This document shows, piece after piece, positions 25,463 to 36,179 of a DNA stretch of 64,000 nucleotides. Source of the stretch: UBA9647 sp049522195. Lineage in GTDB: Bacteria > Bacteroidota > Ignavibacteria > UBA10030. The stretch covers positions 42,917 through 106,916 of the forward strand of contig JBEKOB010000003.1 of assembly GCA_049522195.1 (NCBI GenBank). Reading direction: 5' to 3'. The first letter of the stretch is position 1. Each line of letters starts with the position of its first letter. Made by a program: the position numbers and the translations under genes. The notes under the pieces are model-generated. The model was not told where the DNA came from. It did no database searches and was given only the letters and a program-made list of their open reading frames with translations.

Positions 25463-26791
25463 ATGACGAGAGCTCAGCGGGAAATTACTGTTGCGAAGGT
25501 CATTGTGTTTTTGCTCGCGCTTGTCCCCCTTGGGCTGCTTCTCTATGGGGCCGCAATGGGGGAATTGAGCGCTAACCCCATCAAAGATATCACCGAAGAA
25601 ACGGGAATCTGGACTCTCCGATTCATCGTCATTACCCTCTCTGTTACCCCGCTGCGTAAGATCACCGGTTGGTCCCGACTCGCGCGATTCCGGCGCATGG
25701 TTGGACTCTTCGCGTTCTTCTACGGATTCCTCCACCTCACCATGTACGTGTATCTCGACCAGTTCTTCGCGTTTGATGAGATCCTGAAGGATGTTGCCAA
25801 GCGACCGTTCATCACCGTCGGATTCTCAGCCTTCGTCATGATGATCCCTCTTGCGCTCACATCACCAAATCGAGTTGTGCGATGGATGGGAGGGAAACGA
25901 TGGCAACTGCTTCACCGGCTGGTCTATGGGGTGGCACTCTGCGGAGTATTTCACTATCTTTGGCTGGTGAAAGCCGATACAAGTCGGCCCCTTCGGTATG
26001 GCGCGGTAGTGGCAGCGTTGCTTCTCTTTCGGTTGTGGGATTATCTGAGGTCCCGGCCTGTTGGCAGAAAGCTCAAAGCGCAAAAAGGGGGCGACCATCG
26101 TACAGGAACTGAATGGTGCGTCGCAATGATGGTGGAATCTTTCGTGAAACGTTTTCTTGCCCTGCTGGTTGGATTTGTACTGTTGGCTTCCATGTACGGC
26201 CAGGACAAAATCAAGGAACTGGAACAACGGCTTAAGGCAAGTCCGGGAGACGAGTCAACAATGATGGAACTCGGGCGTTTCTATCACGATCAGGGGGCGT
26301 CGGGTGATGGGAGTGCAGTTGAAAAGGGGATTCGGGTTTTTGACCGGTTGTTAGCGATCGATTCGGCGAACGCGGTCGCTGTTGCCTACCATGGTGCTCT
26401 CTGGACAATGCGCGGTCGTGATTCGTGGTGGCCACCCAACAAGCTGAAGTATATGAAGCAGGGGTGCGAAGACTTGGATCGGGCCATTGAAATGGATCCC
26501 GGCAATATCATGGTCCATCTGATCCGGGGGATCAATGGACTGGGATTGCCCGACTATGCTGGGCGTCTCTCGACTTCACTCGAAGATTTCATCGTTCTTC
26601 TCAGAAGACCTGACTTCCCCGAGCAGACAAAGGAGTTGAAGGCGGTTGTTTTCTATTACGGGGGAGTCGCGCACAAACGTGCGGACGACTATGACAGGGC
26701 TCGGGAGTTGTTCAAGAGGGCTATCGCGATTCTTCCCGATTCAGACTATGCCAAACGTTCACAGGAAGAATTGAATGATATGGGATCGTAA
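25463..26791 (+). CDS. msrQ: MsrQ (YedZ) haem membrane subunit fused to a TPR protein
   Basis: 442 residues in one frame, about twice the usual MsrQ length. Residues 1-205 are MsrQ: six membrane helices and candidate haem-ligand His91 (GFLHLTMY), His151 (QLLHRLVY) and His164 (GVFHYLW). It passes quinone electrons to MsrP. From residue 223 a second hydrophobic segment (VKRFLALLVGFVLLASMYG) looks like an N-terminal signal peptide, followed by a TPR-like domain (YHDQGAS..., RAIEMDPGNIMVHLIRGI, RARELFKRAIAILPDSDYA). Either a true fusion or the loss of a stop codon between two genes; a separate start at the ATG 26126 or 26129 is possible but has no clear SD. Confidence 0.8.
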   Translation: MTRAQREITVAKVIVFLLALVPLGLLLYGAAMGELSANPIKDITEETGIWTLRFIVITLSVTPLRKITGWSRLARFRRMVGLFAFFYGFLHLTMYVYLDQFFAFDEILKDVAKRPFITVGFSAFVMMIPLALTSPNRVVRWMGGKRWQLLHRLVYGVALCGVFHYLWLVKADTSRPLRYGAVVAALLLFRLWDYLRSRPVGRKLKAQKGGDHRTGTEWCVAMMVESFVKRFLALLVGFVLLASMYGQDKIKELEQRLKASPGDESTMMELGRFYHDQGASGDGSAVEKGIRVFDRLLAIDSANAVAVAYHGALWTMRGRDSWWPPNKLKYMKQGCEDLDRAIEMDPGNIMVHLIRGINGLGLPDYAGRLSTSLEDFIVLLRRPDFPEQTKELKAVVFYYGGVAHKRADDYDRARELFKRAIAILPDSDYAKRSQEELNDMGS

Positions 26792-26808
26792 CGCGGTGAC
26801 TACTGCAA

Positions 26809-27195
26809 TCAGCTCAACGAGTTGAGCACCCGCTGCAGCCTCGTGGCGACATCTTCTGCAATGGACTTCAGGGCTTCATTCTCCACCATCTTCGTCATCG
26901 ACATCGGATCAAATGCCCCGACAATTGTCTTGCCTTCCTTCTCGTAGACGATGACATTGCAGGGGAGAAGCAGCCCTATTTGTTCCTCGGCCTGGAGGGC
27001 TTTGTAGGCGAACGGGGGATTACAGGCGCCAAGGATGACATACCTATAGAAATCGACATCAAGTTTCTTCTTGAGTGTGTCCCTGACATCGATTGTTGTG
27101 AGGACACCAAATCCTTCCTTCTTCAGTTCCTCAGTAACCTTCTCAACCGCCTTGTCATATGACAACGACACCTGTTTTGAAAATCCGTAACTCAT
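26809..27195 (-). CDS. DUF302 family protein
   Basis: 128 residues, cytoplasmic. Recognised by VEKVTEELKKEGFGVLTTIDV, YVILGACNPPFAYKAL and LLPCNVIVYEKEG, the DUF302 core; the Cys in GACNPP and LPCN are typical. The biochemical role is unknown. GGAG lies 6 bases before the ATG. It heads away from msrQ and is followed by a rhodanese and a zinc-ribbon gene on the same strand, a small set with redox-related features. Confidence 0.88.
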   Translation of the reverse strand: MSYGFSKQVSLSYDKAVEKVTEELKKEGFGVLTTIDVRDTLKKKLDVDFYRYVILGACNPPFAYKALQAEEQIGLLLPCNVIVYEKEGKTIVGAFDPMSMTKMVENEALKSIAEDVATRLQRVLNSLS

Positions 27196-27267
27196 TATTT
27201 CTCCGGAGAATCTATGGCTGTACCTTCTGAATTTGTTCGTTCGACGATTCCCTCGTCCAGATTTGTG

Positions 27268-27654
27268 TCAACGCAGTTTGCTGAAATTCCAATCGGCAAG
27301 ACCGCCCTTCATATGAGCAACAGTGAATCCGAGGCGTTTGAGTCGCAGTGCTGCTGTGAGACTCCGGTTTCCTGACTGGCAATAGCAGATGATTTCTCTG
27401 CCTTTGTGCTTCTCCAGTTCGGTGTACCGGCGTCCCAGCTCGTGGAGGGGAATATGGTGTGCGCCCTTGATGTGGTTCTGACTCCACTCCTTCTCGGTGC
27501 GCACATCCAGAAGGAAAGTTGCCCGGTCTGTCCGCATCTTTTCCTCGACTTCAGCCGGACGATACTCAGTAATGGACCGGAATGCGAAGAAGCGTCGCGC
27601 ATAAAACAGAACGAGAATTGCCATGACAGCGTAGAAGAAAATCTCTCCGTTCAC
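27268..27654 (-). CDS. Membrane-anchored rhodanese-like protein
   Basis: 128 residues from a GTG with AGGGAGAG upstream. One N-terminal membrane helix (IFFYAVMAILVLFYARRFF) is followed by a single rhodanese domain: LLDVRTEKEWSQNHIKGAHHIPL, and the active-site loop CYCQSGNRS with catalytic Cys. It should transfer sulfur from thiosulfate or a persulfide; the side of the membrane cannot be told with certainty. Confidence 0.9.
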   Translation of the reverse strand: MNGEIFFYAVMAILVLFYARRFFAFRSITEYRPAEVEEKMRTDRATFLLDVRTEKEWSQNHIKGAHHIPLHELGRRYTELEKHKGREIICYCQSGNRSLTAALRLKRLGFTVAHMKGGLADWNFSKLR

Positions 27655-27685
27655 TGGCCGCTCTCCCTGTGTGGAGGATTGGAGT

Positions 27686-27919
27686 TCAATTCAGTCCGCA
27701 TGCTCCGCCGCAACATTCGCCTCCCATTTCACATGGCGGCTGAGACGCCGAAGAGGAGGAAGAGGTCCCGCCCATCGACACTGATGCCGCAGAGAAGAGC
27801 TTCTTGTGCTCGGTCGATCCGCATTGTGGGCACACAACATCCTCGACCACTTCACGCACTTTGTGGTACACGTCGTATGTCTTTCCGCAACCCGAACAGC
27901 TATAGTCAAACACTGGCAT
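27686..27919 (-). CDS. FmdB-type zinc-ribbon regulatory protein
   Basis: 77 residues starting MPVFDYSCSGCGKTYDV, the FmdB/CxxC-CxxC zinc ribbon, with the second pair in VVCPQCGSTEHKKLFS. The ATG at 27919 is chosen over one 63 bases further upstream because AAGGAG lies 8 bases before it and the family starts there. The tail is Ser/Gly-rich and ends in a second Cys cluster (CEMGGECCGGACG). Role unknown; family members are often called putative regulatory proteins. Confidence 0.88.
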   Translation of the reverse strand: MPVFDYSCSGCGKTYDVYHKVREVVEDVVCPQCGSTEHKKLFSAASVSMGGTSSSSSASQPPCEMGGECCGGACGLN

Positions 27920-28078
27920 TCGTTCAATCTCCTTTTTCGAAGCGTCTGTTGAGACAACAGCGCGCTGGATTCTGTCCATCAATCAATTCTAGGTGACCAG
28001 GCATATTCCCGGCCTCTCTGCTCCCATGAGATGCGGGCATCCGCCGAAAGATCCAGCGATTCCGCTGACTCCATCAAA

Positions 28079-30853
<2,775 letters not shown>

Positions 30854-31026
30854 GCACTCCTCCTCAGTCACTGGGATGGATACCCATAAACACTTTCGTC
30901 TCGTCAGAGAGTTTGACTGTCATGGTAGAAAAAAATCACCTGATTTGCCAGACGAGGAGAACTCCTCCGCTGGAACGAAGGAAGGCTGACTCTTTGTTCT
31001 TTTCTAAGTATATTCATCACGAGAAT

Positions 31027-31935
31027 ATGAAAGACATTTCCCGCAAGACAACGACAGCCCGATGGGCGCAAGCGCAAGCTGTTCTCAAGGTCAGCCCCGA
31101 AACCATCAGACTTGTGCGCGATGGAAAAGCTCCGAAGGGCGATCCGTTGCCGGTGGCAAAGGTTGCCGCCGTGCAGGCGGCGAAGAACACGAGTCAAATT
31201 GTGCCGTTCTGTCACCCTATTCCGATCGATTTTGTTGATTGCCGTTTCGAATTGGGCGAAGACACCATTCGTGTGACGACGGAAGTAAAAGCGATCTATA
31301 AGACCGGTGTGGAAATGGAGGCTCTGACAGCCGCCGCCGTCGCTGCACTGACTCTGTATGATATGCTGAAACCCGTCGACGAAAGCATGGAAATTGTCGG
31401 TGTAACGCTCCTGGAGAAACGAGGAGGAAAATCCGATTTCACCGAGACCCCCTCGGTTCCCCTCCGCGGCGCAGTTCTTGTAATGTCTGATTCCGTTGCA
31501 GCTGGCAGGAAGAAGGACACTTCGGGTCTTTACATCGTCGAGCGACTTCGGGAAAAACGGATCGAGGTGGTTGACTACAAAGTCATACCTGATGATCAGA
31601 AGATCATAGAAGAGGCTCTGATCTCGTATGCTGACTCTTTGAAACTGAATCTTGTCATCACGACCGGCGGAACAGGACTCAGCAGGAAGGATGTCACTCC
31701 GGACGCGATGAGATCTGTGCTTGAGAGAGAAATCCCGGGAATCGTCGAAGCAGCACGCGGGCATGGCCAGGACCGGACTCCCCTTGCGATGCTGTCGCGC
31801 GGGAAGGCGGGTGTTCGAGGATCGACCATTATAGTAAATCTCCCGGGTTCAAAGCGGGCCGTTGAGGAGTCGCTCGACGCCATTCTTCCCGGGCTACTTC
31901 ATGTATTCAGAATGTTGCGCGGAGAAGGGCATTGA
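31027..31935 (+). CDS. moaC/moaB: MoaC-MoaB fusion, molybdenum cofactor biosynthesis
   Basis: 302 residues. The ATG at 31027 starts the MoaC domain (KDISRKTTTARWAQAQAVLK). Residues 1-150 are MoaC, which with MoaA makes cyclic pyranopterin monophosphate: QIVPFCHPIPIDFVDC and KTGVEMEALTAAAVAALTLYDM are diagnostic. Residues 155-302 are MoaB/MogA, which adenylylates molybdopterin: VLVMSDSVAAGRKKDTSG and TTGGTGLSRKDVTPDA. The fusion joins an early and a late step of the pathway and is known in other bacteria. MsrP (24365) is a candidate client for the cofactor. Upstream ORF extension to 30820 is not family-like. Confidence 0.95.
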   Translation: MKDISRKTTTARWAQAQAVLKVSPETIRLVRDGKAPKGDPLPVAKVAAVQAAKNTSQIVPFCHPIPIDFVDCRFELGEDTIRVTTEVKAIYKTGVEMEALTAAAVAALTLYDMLKPVDESMEIVGVTLLEKRGGKSDFTETPSVPLRGAVLVMSDSVAAGRKKDTSGLYIVERLREKRIEVVDYKVIPDDQKIIEEALISYADSLKLNLVITTGGTGLSRKDVTPDAMRSVLEREIPGIVEAARGHGQDRTPLAMLSRGKAGVRGSTIIVNLPGSKRAVEESLDAILPGLLHVFRMLRGEGH

Positions 31936-31937
31936 CG

Positions 31938-34004
31938 ATGACCGCTCGCCTGAAATTCATGGATTCTTGGACTTTCATTTATCTTTTGCTTTGCCTAGTG
32001 TTCATGCCGAACGCCGCTCGTTCACAGGAGTCGGAGAGTTTTCTTCGCCGGCAGCTCGAATCAAAAGAGTCCCTTGCATCAGCACGGCTTGCCAAGATCT
32101 CCGACGTTCTCACACCGGGTCAGGAAGGGTTCGATGTAACGTACTACAAACTCGATCTGAACCTCATGGTGGCGCCCCCAAATCTGATCGGGGCTGTGAC
32201 GATGGTGGCGAAGAGCATTGTCAATAATCTCTCAACCATCACGCTCGACCTCATGAGCGCTATGAGAGTCGACTCAGTTTCAGTCGGGGGCACCCGACCA
32301 GCGGGGTTCGTGCAGCTTGCATCGTCCTCGTTTTTCACCATCTCTCTGGATCGTGGCTACTCAGCAGGCGAATACTTCACGGTGAAAGTATACTACCACG
32401 GTGTCCCGGGAAGTTCAGGATTCGGAAGCTTCGCGTTCTTGTCATATACAACCGCCTCCGGTTCTACTGTGCCATGGGTTTGGTCTCTCAGCGAGCCGTA
32501 TGGAGCAAAAGACTGGTGGCCCTGTAAGGATACCCCGGGAGATAAAGCGGATTCCGTCGATGTGTGGGTGACGTGCGACTCACAATTCAAGGTGGGATCC
32601 GAAGGGAAACTTGTCGCGGTTGTGGATAATGGGAATGGCACAAAGACTCACAAATGGAAGCATCGTTATCCGATAGCAACTTATCTTGTCTCAATAGCGG
32701 TTACCGGATACTCCGAGGTCTCGGGATGGTTCAAATACAATCAGTCCGATTCGATGCAGGTGCTGGATTATGCGCTCCCCACAAGTGTGCCTCAGGGGAC
32801 GCCGAACATCGTTTCCGCCACGGCTTCGATGGGTACCACACTCTCGATACTTCAAATCTACTCCGACCTTTTCGGATTGTATCCTTTCATCAAAGAGAAG
32901 TACGGGTTTTCCCAATTCGGCTGGGGGGGAGGTATGGAACACCAAACGATGACCTCTATCGTTAGCTTCGATGAGAGCCTGCAAGCCCACGAGACAGCTC
33001 ATCAGTGGTTTGGAGACATGATCACGATGAAAGCGTGGCCGCACATCTGGTTGAACGAAGGATTTGCCACCTATTGCGTAGCCCTGTATCGTGAGCGGAG
33101 GTATGGAGTGAGTGGATACAACGATGAAGTCTTCAATCATATCTATCCCGGCATTGTGAGCACGACGAACGGTTCTGTGTATGTCCGAGATACCTCTACA
33201 GTTGGACAGGTATTCAATACCAATTTGGTATACCACAAAGGGGGAGCTGTGCTTCATATGCTTCGCCATGTCCTCGGAGATTCCGTTTTCTTTAAAGCGA
33301 TGAAAGCATACGCCACCGACAAGCGGTTTATGTATGCGACTGCATCGACCGAGGATTTTCAATCGGTCTGTGAAGGAGTGTCCGGCAAATCGCTAGGGTA
33401 CTTCTTCGGTGAATGGATCTACGGTGAAAGTGTCCCCACCTATCGCTATGAATGGGGAACCACGCAGAATGGTCCGCCTTACACAGTCCGCGTATCCCTA
33501 TCGCAAACAACCGGGACAAGCAGCCCCGCGTTCTTCCAGATGCCAATTGATTTAAAGTTCAGCGGAACGGCATTCGACACGACCATTGTGGTCACGAACA
33601 ACGCCGCCAGCCAGGTCTTTGTTTTCATACTTCCAAAGATGCCAACGTCGTTCCAGCTGGACCCGGGTAACTGGATCGTGAAAAGTTGCTCGGGAATCAT
33701 GGGCAAAGTTGAGGTGCCTGAGACTTACGCACTCTTGCAGAACTACCCAAACCCGTTCAATCCGGCGACCGTGATCCCGTTCGACCTTCCGAACGCATCG
33801 CAGGTGAAGCTCGAAATCTATAATGGGCTCGGACAGCTCGTAAACGTTCTTGTAAGAGATCAGATGTTTCCGGCTGGGCACAACGTGGTTGAATTCAATT
33901 CGGTGTCCGAGAACGGAAGCATTCTGCCTTCTGGTGTGTACTACTGTCGATTGATGGTCTCCGGCAACCCTGTTCAGACACGGAAGATGATTCTTCTCCG
34001 GTGA
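31938..34004 (+). CDS. Secreted M1-family aminopeptidase with T9SS sorting domain
   Basis: 688 residues. Signal peptide (about 1-32, ending ARSQ), an M1 N-terminal beta domain, then the catalytic zinc site HETAHQWFGD with second Glu in LNEGFATYC. The substrate motif is GGMEHQ, a variant of GAMEN that is seen in other bacterial M1 proteins. The C-terminal 85 residues are a type A type IX secretion sorting domain: LLQNYPNPFNPATVIPFDLP, then a GLGQLVNVL beta segment and SGVYYCRLMVSG. The protein should cross the outer membrane via T9SS. The start at 31938 overlaps nothing; a TTG 6 bases earlier is possible. Confidence 0.93.
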   Translation: MTARLKFMDSWTFIYLLLCLVFMPNAARSQESESFLRRQLESKESLASARLAKISDVLTPGQEGFDVTYYKLDLNLMVAPPNLIGAVTMVAKSIVNNLSTITLDLMSAMRVDSVSVGGTRPAGFVQLASSSFFTISLDRGYSAGEYFTVKVYYHGVPGSSGFGSFAFLSYTTASGSTVPWVWSLSEPYGAKDWWPCKDTPGDKADSVDVWVTCDSQFKVGSEGKLVAVVDNGNGTKTHKWKHRYPIATYLVSIAVTGYSEVSGWFKYNQSDSMQVLDYALPTSVPQGTPNIVSATASMGTTLSILQIYSDLFGLYPFIKEKYGFSQFGWGGGMEHQTMTSIVSFDESLQAHETAHQWFGDMITMKAWPHIWLNEGFATYCVALYRERRYGVSGYNDEVFNHIYPGIVSTTNGSVYVRDTSTVGQVFNTNLVYHKGGAVLHMLRHVLGDSVFFKAMKAYATDKRFMYATASTEDFQSVCEGVSGKSLGYFFGEWIYGESVPTYRYEWGTTQNGPPYTVRVSLSQTTGTSSPAFFQMPIDLKFSGTAFDTTIVVTNNAASQVFVFILPKMPTSFQLDPGNWIVKSCSGIMGKVEVPETYALLQNYPNPFNPATVIPFDLPNASQVKLEIYNGLGQLVNVLVRDQMFPAGHNVVEFNSVSENGSILPSGVYYCRLMVSGNPVQTRKMILLR

Positions 34005-34086
34005 GACGGTTCCGGTGGCGCACGAGGTTTCGGTTGGCGCGCTCCGCGAGTCGCAACGATGAATCGTGTAAAGTGAGCCCTGCGTA

Positions 34087-34115
34087 TTGATTCCGAAACC
34101 CAATAATGGTATATT
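34087..34115 (+). promoter_or_regulatory. Sigma70-like promoter of the split carB genes
   Basis: TTGATT at 34087-34092, 17-base spacer, TATATT at 34110-34115, about 50 bases before the first carB start. It lies in the only non-coding space (34005-34165) upstream of the three overlapping genes. Confidence 0.6.
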
Positions 34116-34165
34116 AGTGCCCACGCTTACAGCATTGCCCACTATAGAACGAGTGAAAGCCGAAG

Positions 34166-35647
34166 TTGCCCAAACGAAGTGATATCAAGTCCATCCTGAT
34201 TATCGGTTCCGGCCCCATCGTAATTGGTCAAGCATGTGAATTTGATTACTCTGGAACTCAGGCCTGCAAAGTGCTGAGGGAAGAGGCATACCGCGTCCTT
34301 CTGATCAACAGCAATCCGGCCACCATCATGACCGATCCTGAGCTCGCCGATGCGACCTACATTGAGCCCATCACACCTGCAGTAGTCGAGAAGATCATTG
34401 AAAAAGAGCGTCCCGATGCCATTCTTCCCACGATGGGGGGACAGACGGCGCTGAACATTGCTGTTGCCCTTGCAGACAGTGGTGTGCTGGAAAAATACGG
34501 TGTCGAATTGATCGGAGCTAAGCTCGAGGCGATCAAGAAGGCCGAAGATCGCGAACTTTTTCAGGAAGCGATGAGGCAAATTAATCTCGAGACTCCTCGT
34601 GGCAGGTTTGTTCATACACTCGAAGAGGCGCTGCAGGTTGCCGAGGAGATCGGTTTGCCCAGCATCATCCGTCCTTCATTCACCCTGGGTGGGACAGGTG
34701 GAGGTACCGCGTACAACCTCGAAGAGTTTCGCGAAAAAGTTGAACATGGATTGACCAGCAGTCCCATCCATCAGGTTCTTGTTGAAGAATCCGTTATTGG
34801 GTGGAAGGAATACGAACTTGAGGTGATGCGTGATCTCAAGGACAACGTCGTGATCATCTGTTCGATCGAGAATTTTGATCCAATGGGAGTGCACACCGGA
34901 GATTCCATCACCGTCGCGCCGGCGCAGACTCTGACGGACAAAGAGTATCAAACGATGCGTGATGCGGCGATCAAAATCATCCGCCAGATCGGTGTCGAAA
35001 CAGGCGGATCGAATATCCAGTTCGCAGTGAACCCCGAAGACGGACGGATGATCGTCATCGAGATGAACCCACGCGTTTCGAGATCTTCGGCACTTGCTTC
35101 GAAAGCCACTGGATTTCCAATCGCCAAGATTGCCGCAAAGCTTGCTGTGGGGTACACACTCGATGAAATTCCCAACGACATCACAAAAGAAACACCCGCC
35201 TCCTTCGAGCCAACGATCGATTACTGTGTCGTCAAGATCCCTCGCTGGGATTTCGAGAAGTTTAAGGGAGTTGATGACACGCTTGGTGTGCAGATGAAGT
35301 CTGTAGGCGAGGCGATGGCGATCGGGCGCACGTTTAAGGAATCATTTCAGAAGGCGCTGCGTTCTCTGGAGCAGGGGCGCTTCGGTCTCGGTGCTGACGG
35401 GAAAGACTTCCTCGACGTCCGGACACTGCCCGACGCCAAACGAGAGGAATGGAAGAAGAAGACGCTTGACCGTCTCAAGATGCCCAAACCAAACAACGTG
35501 TTCTACATCCGGTACGCGCTTCAGCTCGGTGCGTCGGTCAGCGAATTGCACAGCGTGACGAAAATAGATCCCTGGTTTCTTCATAACCTGAAACAGATAG
35601 TCGACTTTGAGGAGGAGTTGTATGCTTACAGTGTACAGCCTTCGTAA
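34166..35647 (+). CDS. carB: Carbamoyl-phosphate synthase large subunit, N-terminal half
   Basis: 493 residues. TTG start, chosen because CarB proteins begin PKRSDIKSILIIGSGPIVIG. It contains the first ATP-grasp unit that makes carboxyphosphate and carbamate: EFDYSGTQACK, PTMGGQTALN, SFTLGGTGGGTAYN, VIEMNPRVSRSSALASKATG. It ends in DPWFLHNLKQIVDFEEELYA, i.e. inside the helical oligomerisation domain where a full CarB would run on. The rest of CarB lies at 36157-37983 in another frame. Nothing essential appears lost at the break. The last 26 bases overlap the next gene, whose SD lies within this gene. Confidence 0.93.
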   Translation: MPKRSDIKSILIIGSGPIVIGQACEFDYSGTQACKVLREEAYRVLLINSNPATIMTDPELADATYIEPITPAVVEKIIEKERPDAILPTMGGQTALNIAVALADSGVLEKYGVELIGAKLEAIKKAEDRELFQEAMRQINLETPRGRFVHTLEEALQVAEEIGLPSIIRPSFTLGGTGGGTAYNLEEFREKVEHGLTSSPIHQVLVEESVIGWKEYELEVMRDLKDNVVIICSIENFDPMGVHTGDSITVAPAQTLTDKEYQTMRDAAIKIIRQIGVETGGSNIQFAVNPEDGRMIVIEMNPRVSRSSALASKATGFPIAKIAAKLAVGYTLDEIPNDITKETPASFEPTIDYCVVKIPRWDFEKFKGVDDTLGVQMKSVGEAMAIGRTFKESFQKALRSLEQGRFGLGADGKDFLDVRTLPDAKREEWKKKTLDRLKMPKPNNVFYIRYALQLGASVSELHSVTKIDPWFLHNLKQIVDFEEELYAYSVQPS

Positions 35648-36179
35648 GTATTCAGTGTGTTGGGGTGGCGCGATTGTTCGACTTGGGATCAAGACACGGG
35701 CAATGCAGCTGCTCATCGTGATCAGCCTCATGGGTGCTTTGCCCATGCACCTGATGTCTCAGCCTACAATCCCTCCAGATAAGGATGCCCTCCTGAAGGG
35801 TCTCGGGTCTGGTCTAGCAATCATCGCCGACCTAAACAACTATCCCGGACCGAAACATGTAATTACTCTAAAGACTGAACTCGGGTTGACTCGGGATCAG
35901 TTGAAAAAGACAGAGGCTTTGGACAAAGTCGTCTCCAGCTCGGCACTCGCAAAGGGTGCGGAGATTGTGCAGGCAGAGGAGGAATTGTTCCATCTCTTCG
36001 AAGCCGGGACAGTCTCTGAGAAAGAGCTGAGAACGAAGCTGGAACAGATCGGGAAATTGCGCTCCGATCTCCGCTTTATCCATTTGCAGGCCCACTTGCG
36101 CATGAAGCAGATTCTCACTCCTGACCAGATCAAACAATACGGCGAAATAAGGGGACGTGAAAACAAACTCGAAAACTAA
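35622..36179 (+). CDS. Spy/CpxP-like secreted protein inserted in split carB
   Basis: 185 residues. The ATG at 35622 is chosen because GGAGGAG lies 4-10 bases upstream and only this start gives a positively charged region (SLRKYS...RLGIKTRA) before the hydrophobic core (MQLLIVISLMGALPM), a normal signal peptide cleaved near MSQ. The mature part is helical and has two LTxxQ motifs (LGLTRDQLKK, ILTPDQIKQYG), the hallmark of periplasmic Spy/CpxP chaperones or metal-responsive relatives. It overlaps carB-N by 26 bases and carB-C by 23 bases, so the three must be translated from one message. Why a secreted protein sits inside a cytoplasmic enzyme's genes is unknown. Confidence 0.82.
   Translation: MLTVYSLRKYSVCWGGAIVRLGIKTRAMQLLIVISLMGALPMHLMSQPTIPPDKDALLKGLGSGLAIIADLNNYPGPKHVITLKTELGLTRDQLKKTEALDKVVSSSALAKGAEIVQAEEELFHLFEAGTVSEKELRTKLEQIGKLRSDLRFIHLQAHLRMKQILTPDQIKQYGEIRGRENKLEN

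Noticed and set aside
27406..27996. 196-codon forward frame
   Set aside because: Opposite to the rhodanese and FmdB-type genes, both of which have clear motifs and SD sequences.
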